Positions 1 through 8,259 of a stretch of DNA of 53,415 bases are shown here, one piece after another. Within the stretch, counting starts at the first letter, position 1. Each line of letters starts with the position of its first letter. A program made the position numbers and the translations under genes. The notes under the pieces are model-generated. The model did not search any database and was not told where the DNA came from. It was given only the letters and a program-made list of their open reading frames with translations. Origin of the DNA: CAZMGV01 sp964565925 (GTDB lineage Bacteria > JAGRBM01 > JAHCIT01); NCBI GenBank assembly GCA_964565925.1, contig CAZMGV010000024.1, positions 1 through 53,415 of the forward strand, read 5' to 3'.

Positions 1-464
1 CCCTCGGTTTCCGGCTCCGGATGGAGACTTACCTTCACCCACTATTAATAGCGGCTATAAAAACGCGATCCAGAGCGTGGACCTAAATGGCCCTAAATGA
101 CCCTAAATGGACCCATTTGACCCAAGTTTTTCAGCGTATTTTACGAATCTACCTACGCTAGTTAAGACGTTAATCCTGACGGTGGAACGTGCGGATCGCA
201 CTGAAGAATTTCCGGATTGGAGCGTCCACCACGGACCCGCAAAAGCCGCCAAAATTATTTTCCCATTAACGCGACTTTTAATCTTCAGATTCCGGATTCC
301 TGAATGGCGTCAACGGGTTAGCGTTTTCAGGGCCTTTCACAGCTTGGTCCATTTAGGGCCAAAACGGCGGTTTTATGGGGAGGGCGGGGTTGATATAAAT
401 GTTATTTAAGAGATGCGGGGAGCGGGGTTGGGAGCGGGAAAGGAAAGGTTGAGAAACGATTAAC
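1..464. other. Left-edge region without a convincing gene
   Basis: No reading frame here has recognisable protein character. A possible 100-codon frame at 107-409 lacks a ribosome binding site and any family resemblance. The visible structure is a short tandem repeat (81-110) and an inverted copy of it near 346-360. The stretch 400-464 is purine-rich and leads into the stop of the DUF2251 gene on the other strand. Confidence 0.5.
81..110. repeat. Three tandem 10-bp units, consensus CCCTAAATGG
   Basis: Units at 81-90, 91-100 and 101-110 read ACCTAAATGG, CCCTAAATGA and CCCTAAATGG. An inverted copy lies at 346-360 (GGTCCATTTAGGGCC), which matches the reverse complement of 99-113 at 14 of 15 positions. 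Function is unknown; it could be a protein-binding site or the end of an eroded element. Confidence 0.6.
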
Positions 465-836
465 CTAATTCACTCGTTCAAAACCACTCGTCGCCTCTGA
501 CGGCAATAACGGCGTCAAACCGGATCTAAAATTACCCCCGTACTTGAGGCAATTTGCAGGATCGAATACAGCCCAAAGTTGATCGCGAATAAATAAACCA
601 ACTTTTCGTTCGGTAGCATCCCATCGTATTGCAACATCGGATTCAGAGAAATCTGGACGACCTGACATCACGTGGATTGAATCAACAACTTTGTTCCCCC
701 GGTCTCCTCTCATCTCGTACAAATAGAAATATCCTGTATCTTCATCGTATTCGAACACACCCGCCATTCGCGCCGCTGAACTATTACCGCTGACGAACAT
801 TCCGGTGGCCTTTATTCTACGAAACTGCCGCCGCAT
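465..836 (-). CDS. DUF2251-like small protein
   Basis: A 123-residue protein. The central part (GVFEYDEDTGYFYLYE, then VVDSIHVM and VGLFIRDQLWAVFD) fits my memory of the DUF2251 family, small bacterial proteins of unknown function with a conserved FE-D-TGYFY core. The start used here (836) overlaps the last 20 bases of the DUF433 gene upstream, so the two are probably cotranscribed. A later ATG at 800 would leave about 111 residues and still keep the core. No signal peptide or membrane segment is visible. Base use is more AT-rich than in the carboxylase operon, which suggests accessory DNA. The family assignment is from motif recall only. Confidence 0.6.
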   Translation of the reverse strand: MRRQFRRIKATGMFVSGNSSAARMAGVFEYDEDTGYFYLYEMRGDRGNKVVDSIHVMSGRPDFSESDVAIRWDATERKVGLFIRDQLWAVFDPANCLKYGGNFRSGLTPLLPSEATSGFERVN

Positions 837-1020
837 ACAGAAGCGCGGCTTTTATGTCTTCCGCCACGAGACGCGGATAGGCATCGAGCAGATCGGCTTC
901 GGAAGCGCCCTCGCCCAGCTTGCGGACAAGAAGCTCCACGGGAATCCGCGCACCCTTCACCACAGGCTTTCCCATCATAATCTCGGGATTGGTTTCGATC
1001 CGGTCTGCCATGAGGGTCAT
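817..1020 (-). CDS. DUF433 domain protein, antitoxin-like
   Basis: A 67-residue protein with the typical DUF433 pattern: ETNPEIMMGKPVVKGARIPV, then LVRKLGEGASEADLLDAYP and IKAALLYAA. DUF433 proteins have a winged/homeodomain-like fold and are usually the antitoxin-like partner of a PIN-like DUF5615 toxin. The start at 1020 is chosen because AGAGG lies 8 bases upstream and because the frame further upstream (to 1089) has no family character. The expected DUF5615 partner does not follow; instead a DUF2251-like gene overlaps the 3' end. The gene is divergent from the carboxylase operon and shares its 220-bp upstream region. Confidence 0.75.
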   Translation of the reverse strand: MTLMADRIETNPEIMMGKPVVKGARIPVELLVRKLGEGASEADLLDAYPRLVAEDIKAALLYAAAVS

Positions 1021-1120
1021 TGTAACCTCTGAACCGGACCGAGGGGAAGAAGTATCCCCGCCCCTCAAAACGCGTAATCTTCTTCGCACCTTAGGGGTTC
1101 CAAATCGCCCCGTAAAAGTC

Positions 1121-1136
1121 TTGACCCCGGAGTCAA
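1121..1136. promoter_or_regulatory. Operator-like palindrome upstream of pccB
   Basis: TTGACCCCGGAGTCAA, a 16-bp palindrome with one mismatched pair (C6/A11). It lies 105 bp before the ATG of pccB at 1242. Its first six bases could double as a -35 element (TTGACC). The same pattern, TGACY-N4-AGTCA, recurs before the acyl-CoA dehydrogenase (13496-13509) and before ecm (40984-40999). Confidence 0.6.
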
Positions 1137-1241
1137 CCCAAGGTTATTGACGCGGGCCGTCGGCGTGTGCGGAACCCCGGTTCCGGTCACCTTCCGGCAC
1201 TCAATCTCTCACCAGAGAAAGCATCAGAAAGAGACCCTCAC

Positions 1242-2792
<1,551 letters not shown>

Positions 2793-2805
2793 TAAGGACC
2801 GCGTC

Positions 2806-4323
2806 ATGAGCAAGAAGATCAAGAAACTGCTCGTCGCCAACCGCGGCGAGATCGCGATCCGGGTGATCCGGGCCGCGCGCGATCTGGGGATCCCCACGGT
2901 CGCCGTCTACTCCGACATCGACCGCACGTCGCTGCACGTTCGCATGGCGGACGAGGCCTATCACATCGGCCCGACCGAGAGCGCCCAGAGCTACCTGCGC
3001 GCGGACAAGATCATCGACGTGATGAAGAAGTCCGGCGCCAACGCCGTGCATCCGGGCTACGGATTCCTGTCCGAGCGGACGCACTTCGCCCGCGAAGTGA
3101 TCGCCGCCGGGATGATCTGGGTGGGACCGCCTCCCGACGCCATCGACGCCATGGGGTCCAAGACCGCCGCCCGCCAGCAGGCGATCAAGGGCGGCGTGCC
3201 GGTAGTACCCGGCGACAAGGAAGCGCTGAAAGACATCGAAGACGCCAAGAAGACCGCCAAGTCGGTCGGCTACCCGATCATCGTCAAGGCGGTGAACGGC
3301 GGCGGCGGCAAGGGAATGCGCGTCGTGCGTTCCGAGGACGAGCTGAAAAGCGCGCTGGGCCTCGCGCAGGCGGAGGCGCAGAGCTTCTTCGGCGACAGTT
3401 CGGTGTATATCGAGAAGTTCATCGAGAACCCGCGCCACATCGAAATCCAGATCATGTTCGACGAGCACGGCAACGGCGTGCACCTCTACGAGCGCGAGTG
3501 CTCGCTCCAGCGCCGCCACCAGAAGGTGGTGGAGGAGTGCCCCTCGCCTTTCGTCCGTCCGGAAGTGGCCGAGAAAATGGGCCAGGACGCCGTGAAGGCG
3601 GGCCGCGCCTGCGGCTACACGAACGCCGGCACGGTCGAGTTCATCATGGACGCGCACCAGAACTACTTCTTCCTCGAGATGAACACGCGCATCCAGGTGG
3701 AACACCCGGTGACGGAACTGGTCATGGGGATCGACCTCGTGAAGACGCAGCTGCTGGTCGCCCAGGGCGAAAAGCTGCCGTTCACGCAGGCGGATATTAA
3801 AAAGCGCGGCCATGCGATCGAAGCGCGTATCTGCGCGGAAGATCCGGGCAACAACTACATGCCGTCGCCGGGCCTGATCACCTATCTGCAGAACCCCGAA
3901 GGTCCCGGCGTCCGCCTGGACGGCGGCGTCTACGAGGGCTGGGAAGTGCCGATGTCGTACGACCCGATGATCGCCAAGCTCATTACCTGGGGCGCCGACC
4001 GCAACGAGGCGATCCAGCGGATGCGCCGCGCGCTGCTCGAGTACAAGATCGGCGGCATCACGACGAACATCCCGTTCCATCTGGCCGTGCTGGACCACCC
4101 GGACTTCAAGACCGGCAACTTCCATACGCACTGGCTGGACACGGTGTTCAAGTGGAAACCGTCGGACACCCCGGACACGGAGAAGCAGGTGGCTCTGGCA
4201 GCCGCGATGCTGGCGAAAGGCGCCGAAAACGGCGCCGCCGCACCGGCGGCCGGAACGGGCGGCGATTCGGGCGCCAGCATGTGGAAGATCACGGCCCGTA
4301 ACGCCCAGCTCCGCAGACTTTGA
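2806..4323 (+). CDS. pccA: Acyl-CoA carboxylase, biotin carboxylase subunit
   Basis: A 505-residue ATP-grasp enzyme that carboxylates the biotin of the carrier protein with bicarbonate and ATP. N-terminal domain KLLVANRGEIAIRVIRAARD (from residue 6); glycine-rich ATP loop VKAVNGGGGKGMR around 160-172; active-site segment EMNTRIQVEHPVTE around 290-303, holding the Arg and Glu that orient bicarbonate and biotin. The AccC-like body ends near residue 450. It is followed by about 45 Ala/Gly-rich residues, with no biotin domain attached, which fits the separate carrier gene downstream. The gene lies 13 bp after pccB, with AAGGAC before its ATG. Whether it also serves acetyl-CoA carboxylase is not visible. 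Confidence 0.88.
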   Translation: MSKKIKKLLVANRGEIAIRVIRAARDLGIPTVAVYSDIDRTSLHVRMADEAYHIGPTESAQSYLRADKIIDVMKKSGANAVHPGYGFLSERTHFAREVIAAGMIWVGPPPDAIDAMGSKTAARQQAIKGGVPVVPGDKEALKDIEDAKKTAKSVGYPIIVKAVNGGGGKGMRVVRSEDELKSALGLAQAEAQSFFGDSSVYIEKFIENPRHIEIQIMFDEHGNGVHLYERECSLQRRHQKVVEECPSPFVRPEVAEKMGQDAVKAGRACGYTNAGTVEFIMDAHQNYFFLEMNTRIQVEHPVTELVMGIDLVKTQLLVAQGEKLPFTQADIKKRGHAIEARICAEDPGNNYMPSPGLITYLQNPEGPGVRLDGGVYEGWEVPMSYDPMIAKLITWGADRNEAIQRMRRALLEYKIGGITTNIPFHLAVLDHPDFKTGNFHTHWLDTVFKWKPSDTPDTEKQVALAAAMLAKGAENGAAAPAAGTGGDSGASMWKITARNAQLRRL

Positions 4324-4355
4324 ACTTTTAAGATTCTCAAAGGAACTTTTTCGCG

Positions 4356-4871
<516 letters not shown>

Positions 4872-4880
4872 ACGGCGGAG

Positions 4881-4907
4881 GGCGGCTCCTAAAGCGCCAT
4901 TTTTTGC
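4881..4907 (+). terminator. Possible weak terminator after the carboxylase operon
   Basis: A short GC stem (GGCG at 4881-4884 with CGCC at 4895-4898) is followed by ATTTTTT. A second small hairpin (CCGCC/GGCGG) overlaps the stop codon. The main stem is only four pairs, so this is a weak call. Confidence 0.35.
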
Positions 4908-5050
4908 AGCAATTCCAGATAGTTGCGATTTTCGCACGTTACGTTCTTGCAAATAAACCGCTTTTCACTAAAGTGCGGCCCTTAGAGGACTTGCCGTAGT
5001 GCGGCAAACAAGCCCGCGCACGAGAGAAACAACGTCCAGAAGGAAGACCA

Positions 5051-5323
5051 ATGAAGAAGCTATCATCCCTGACCCTGCTCGGACTGCTCGGCGCAGCCGT
5101 GATCGCACTCCCCGGCTGCCCGCCGAAGTCCGAAGAAGCGGCGCCGCAGCCTGCTGCTGCACCGACTCCTCCCCCGCCGCCGCCGGCCCCTGCTGCTGAA
5201 GCTGCTCCTGCTGCGCCGGCCGAAGGCCAGCCCGCTGCCGCGGCTCCTGCGGAAGGCCAGCCTGCTGCTGCCACTCCGGCACCTGCAGCGCCTGCCGCTC
5301 CGGCGGAAGCCCCCAAGCAGTAA
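5051..5323 (+). CDS. Small Ala/Pro-rich lipoprotein
   Basis: A 90-residue predicted lipoprotein. Residues 1-23 are a signal peptide ending in the lipobox LPGC, so Cys23 would be lipidated and the protein anchored in the envelope. The rest is almost entirely Ala, Pro, Glu and Gln, including a run of six prolines and two tandem copies of PAEGQPAAA. Such tails often act as flexible spacers, here without any folded domain. AGAAGGAAG precedes the ATG and a strong terminator follows, so it is probably a single-gene unit. No specific function can be assigned. The repeat-rich, low-complexity DNA is prone to length variation. Confidence 0.75.
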   Translation: MKKLSSLTLLGLLGAAVIALPGCPPKSEEAAPQPAAAPTPPPPPPAPAAEAAPAAPAEGQPAAAAPAEGQPAAATPAPAAPAAPAEAPKQ

Positions 5324-5354
5324 TCTCTCCGGAGACTGCTGACTGAGGCGAAGA

Positions 5355-5396
5355 GCCCGGTTCCCGAAAGGGGGCCGGGTTTCTTCTTTTTCTTTC
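5355..5396 (+). terminator. Rho-independent terminator
   Basis: Stem GCCCGGTTCCC (5355-5365) pairs through several G-U pairs with GGGGGCCGGGT (5370-5380) around a GAAA loop, and is followed by TTCTTCTTTTTCTTT. It ends the small lipoprotein transcript. Confidence 0.85.
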
Positions 5397-5631
5397 GTCC
5401 GCTACCCCCCATGCATCCGTCCCGACCGGGACCCAAACTCCGTTTCTTCCACCCCCTAATCAAACGCCAGTTCCGGCCCCGTTCCGGAAGGACCGGTATA
5501 ACGGCGATTGACCTGGCCAACCGGTTCTACCCCAATCTGGAACATTCCCCCCTGTTCCAGGGACGCCCACTGCTCACCTTTGGAGCGTCGCGTTAGCGAC
5601 ATAACATATTGATATTATTACAATTTATAAC

Positions 5632-5648
5632 TTGGCACATCATTTGTA
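5632..5648 (+). promoter_or_regulatory. Sigma-54-type (-24/-12) promoter candidate
   Basis: TTGGCAC-N5-TTGTA matches the -24/-12 consensus TGGCAC-N5-TTGCA with one mismatch, in an AT-rich stretch. It would start transcription about 65 bases before the lipoprotein gene at 5723. No enhancer-binding site was identified. The rest of the 326-bp gap (5397-5722) shows no gene. Confidence 0.4.
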
Positions 5649-5722
5649 ATACAGAATTCGTGCTTCGAAGGGTCCCTGGCTTCAGTAGAGCCGGACCCGC
5701 TCAGAAAAAAGGAGGCACGGCC

Positions 5723-6277
5723 ATGAAGAAAATGAACTTTATAGGACTGGCGATGGCGGTGGTGATGACCACCGGATGCGCGGAAACGATGCTGGTCGGA
5801 ACGATGGTGGCCCCCTCGGTCGCCGCCGGATCTTCGATCGCCATGGCCGCCAAGACGGGTCAGACGATGGCGACCACGAAGTGGTACGACGGCATCGACA
5901 ACCTGAAGAAGGACGACCCCGCCGCTATCCGCTACGCGAAACTCCAGGACGCCGCCCGGGACATCGAGGCGCGCCTGGGCATCCCCGTCAGCGCGGTCGA
6001 GGTTGAAGTCCTCGCCAAGCTCTACGAAGCCCGCAACGCGGACCTGCAGACCTTTGCGAAGGACCGCCGCCTGACCCGCGCCCAGATCGACGAAGCGGTC
6101 AAGACGCTCCGCCAGAAGGGCCTGATCTCGGTGATGACGGCCCCCGGCCGCCCGGGCGGGTTCATCGCCATGGCGACCCCGATGGGGACGGCCCTGGGCG
6201 ACCCGCTGAACCTGGGCCGCGACAACGGCCGGGATACGCCTCCGGACAGCCCGCCGGTCTTCGTAATGAACCGGTAG
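5723..6277 (+). CDS. Uncharacterised lipoprotein
   Basis: A 184-residue predicted lipoprotein. Signal peptide MKKMNFIGLAMAVVMTTGC ends in a lipobox (TTGC, Cys19). A second hydrophobic, Ala/Gly/Met-rich stretch (TMVAPSVAAGSSIAMAAK, about 26-43) follows. The soluble part is charged and probably helical (DAARDIEARLGIPVSAVEVEVLAKLYEA; RLTRAQIDEAVKTLRQKG), and the helices 100-140 look like a small helix-turn-helix, although an exported protein would not be expected to bind DNA. The ATG at 5723 is chosen because AAAGGAGG precedes it and the signal peptide begins there. No family recognised. It probably forms an operon with the small gene at 6347. Confidence 0.7.
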   Translation: MKKMNFIGLAMAVVMTTGCAETMLVGTMVAPSVAAGSSIAMAAKTGQTMATTKWYDGIDNLKKDDPAAIRYAKLQDAARDIEARLGIPVSAVEVEVLAKLYEARNADLQTFAKDRRLTRAQIDEAVKTLRQKGLISVMTAPGRPGGFIAMATPMGTALGDPLNLGRDNGRDTPPDSPPVFVMNR

Positions 6278-6346
6278 GAACCGGCCTGACCGTCACCTGA
6301 CCCAGCGACTCAAAGCCTGAAGAACGCGACGAAAGAGAGACACACC

Positions 6347-6583
6347 ATGAACGAAAAAGACTACCAGCGGATACTCGACAAGATCCGGATCATCCGCCAG
6401 AAGGCCGTCGAGGGCTACCGCCGGAACGAAACGGCCGCCCGGGAAGCCTCCGATGTCTGCCAGATGCTCTCGCTCCTCTCGTCCAACCTGGTCCGGTCCA
6501 CTTCCGAACGGCCGCTTGCGCGGCCGAATACCCGGCCGAATACCCGGACAGAGGCCCGGCCGATGGTAAACAGGGCAGCCTGA
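6347..6583 (+). CDS. Small Arg-rich protein of unknown function
   Basis: A 78-residue protein with no recognised family. The N-terminal 45 residues look helical and amphipathic (KDYQRILDKIRIIRQKAVEG). The C-terminal part is rich in Arg, Pro and Thr, with a direct repeat RPNTRPNTR. No signal peptide. It lies 69 bp after the lipoprotein gene and is closed by a strong terminator at 6600-6640, so cotranscription from the promoter region at 5632 is likely. AAAGAGAG lies 8 bases before the ATG. The long basic tail suggests binding to nucleic acid or an acidic partner, but this is a guess. Confidence 0.55.
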   Translation: MNEKDYQRILDKIRIIRQKAVEGYRRNETAAREASDVCQMLSLLSSNLVRSTSERPLARPNTRPNTRTEARPMVNRAA

Positions 6584-6599
6584 TCCATCCGGTTCCAAA

Positions 6600-6640
6600 C
6601 GAAGGGCGGTCCCCAGGGGCCGCCCTTCGTTATTTTGATC
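6600..6640 (+). terminator. Rho-independent terminator
   Basis: Perfect stem CGAAGGGCGG (6600-6609) with CCGCCCTTCG (6620-6629) and a 10-base loop, followed by TTATTTTG. It closes the 5723-6583 unit. Confidence 0.85.
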
Positions 6641-6665
6641 GCTGTAACGACAACTCCTTCGAATC

Positions 6666-6681
6666 TGTGATCCAGATCAAA
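6666..6681. promoter_or_regulatory. CRP/FNR-family box candidate
   Basis: TGTGATCCAGATCAAA; on the other strand TTTGATCTGGATCACA. One half fits the FNR half-site TTGAT and the other the CRP half-site TGTGA. It lies 35 bp before the start of the exported Cys-rich protein gene at 6717. Confidence 0.4.
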
Positions 6682-6716
6682 TTCCCTGTCTGTTCCCAGA
6701 TGTTACATTCTGCGCA

Positions 6717-8219
6717 ATGCGAATCCCCGGATGGAAGATTTCCCGCAAAGTCATCGTCGGCACCTACTTTTTCATGCTGATGTCGGGATGGAGCTGCACC
6801 GGCGGGTCCTCGGGCGCCGACTGCAGCCAGGGCTGTGACAGCGGGTCGTCCGGTGGCGACGGATGCGGGAGCGGCTCCTCCAGCGCGGGCGACAGCGGCA
6901 GCTGCGACAGCAGCTGCGCGGACCCGACACCGGGAGCCAGCGCCTCCAGCAGCTGCGACGACAGCGAAAGCTCTCCCAGTTCATCCGGCGACGAGCCGCC
7001 CGAGGCGACCATTGTTTTTCTGCGGGCAGCACCCGCGACAGCGGCTCCGGGCGATACGATTACCGTCCTGTGGTCATCACTGAACGCTTCAAGCTGCACC
7101 CTTGCGGGAAATTCCGTGTATCTGGATTCTGTCGGACCCAGCGGAATTCTCCACTACCAGATCGCCGAAACCACCACCTACTCCCTGACCTGCCTGCCGG
7201 GCGGCGCACGGGTGACCAGCACCGTGACCGTGGGGACGCCTTTGGCGCAGGTGCCCGACGACAACGGGATCCTTGCCAGCGGAACCGGTGTCCGGGATCT
7301 GCCGCCGGCCGCCACCCGCGAATCTTCCAGCTCTTTCCGGGCCGATCCGCCGCTGATCCTCACGGGCCAGCGGTCCACTCTCCGCTGGCAGGGAGTGCCA
7401 GGGGACACCTGCCGGGTCACCCCCGCCGCCGGTACCGGAGAGTCCGGACAGACGGAGGAAACGGTCCAGCCCCCCGAAACGACGAACTACTTTCTCCAGT
7501 GCGGATCGTTCAGCGACCCGGTTCCACTTGGAAGCGTGGCCGTCGAGGTGCTCCCGAAGGCAGTTGACGGCTTCACGGCGGAACCCGTCGCAAGAGATCT
7601 CCCGCAGCCGGTCGACTTCGCCTTTTCCGGACCGAATGAACTGGCCGTGCTGACGGAGGATTTCCGGATCATCTGGCTCGAATCCGACGGACGGACATTC
7701 CAGCCGGTCCGGCAGACCGCTCTGCAGTTCCCGCCCTCCAGCGTGCCCCTCGCCCTTCAAACCGACGGACAGCGCCTGTTTGTCCTGATCCGGGAAACCG
7801 CACCGGGGCTTTCGCCGGCGGCCGTGAGCCTGTACCGGGTGATTCCCGGCCGCGGACCGGACTGGATGCAGGACACTTCCGCACCTCGGGAGCTGGCCCC
7901 CGGCACGACGGAATGGGCGCTCGCTATCGGCGAGGCTACCGGCCAGCCCGAGGCGGTGGCGACCGGAATGGTGTCCAGCGGCACGTATCGCGGAACGCTC
8001 TATCCGCCGGAAGCCCTGAACCGGCAGTTCCGGATGGATCGGGACTCCCGGGCGCTCATGATCGCAGACCCGTACTGGGACCATATCCGGATTCGCGTGA
8101 ACAACGTGGACGGCTCCCCGGTCCGCCACCTGAAGCTGGGGCCGGACGGGCTGCTGTATCTGTTGAGAGGCGACGGCGGGATCCTCGAACGGCTCAGCTA
8201 CCGGACGCCCGGGCGTTAA
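6717..8219 (+). CDS. Exported Cys/Ser/Gly-rich protein with Ig-like and beta-propeller-like regions
   Basis: A 500-residue protein. An N-terminal hydrophobic segment (VIVGTYFFMLMSGWSC) is a signal peptide, but the lipobox is poor (W at -2), so it may be a secreted or atypically anchored protein. Residues 27-95 are low complexity: Ser/Gly/Asp with about ten cysteines, many in CDS or DC pairs. Two regions of about 90 residues follow (TITVLWSSLNASSCTLAG and RSTLRWQGVPGDTCR), each with a Trp and a Cys placed as in Ig-like beta-sandwich domains and ending in TTTYSLTC or TTNYFLQC. The last 220 residues resemble blade repeats of a propeller (LAVLTEDFRIIWLE, RLFVLIRETAPG, LLYLLRGDGG). No catalytic motif or known family. 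A CRP/FNR-like box lies upstream. Confidence 0.6.
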   Translation: MRIPGWKISRKVIVGTYFFMLMSGWSCTGGSSGADCSQGCDSGSSGGDGCGSGSSSAGDSGSCDSSCADPTPGASASSSCDDSESSPSSSGDEPPEATIVFLRAAPATAAPGDTITVLWSSLNASSCTLAGNSVYLDSVGPSGILHYQIAETTTYSLTCLPGGARVTSTVTVGTPLAQVPDDNGILASGTGVRDLPPAATRESSSSFRADPPLILTGQRSTLRWQGVPGDTCRVTPAAGTGESGQTEETVQPPETTNYFLQCGSFSDPVPLGSVAVEVLPKAVDGFTAEPVARDLPQPVDFAFSGPNELAVLTEDFRIIWLESDGRTFQPVRQTALQFPPSSVPLALQTDGQRLFVLIRETAPGLSPAAVSLYRVIPGRGPDWMQDTSAPRELAPGTTEWALAIGEATGQPEAVATGMVSSGTYRGTLYPPEALNRQFRMDRDSRALMIADPYWDHIRIRVNNVDGSPVRHLKLGPDGLLYLLRGDGGILERLSYRTPGR

Positions 8220-8254
8220 CCGGTGAATGCGCCGGTGATTGCACCGGTGAATAC
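8219..8254. repeat. Three tandem 12-bp repeats between convergent genes
   Basis: Units ACCGGTGAATGC, GCCGGTGATTGC and ACCGGTGAATAC run from inside the stop region of the 6717 gene to six bases before the glgB stop. The units contain overlapping CCGG palindromes and could fold as a hairpin for bidirectional termination. No T-run is present. Confidence 0.55.
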
Positions 8255-8259
8255 GCCCG

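Noticed and set aside
107..409. 100-codon frame on the plus strand at the left edge
   Set aside because: No ribosome binding site, no family resemblance, and it overlaps the repeat structure; composition looks like chance.
5120..5320. CRISPR-like or structured repeat
   Set aside because: The repeats are coding repeats of the Ala/Pro/Glu/Gln-rich lipoprotein tail, without regular spacers. No CRISPR array was seen anywhere in the window.
5411..5596. 61-codon frame between two lipoprotein genes
   Set aside because: Starts just after a terminator, lacks a ribosome binding site and reads as Pro/Arg-rich noise typical of GC-rich intergenic DNA.
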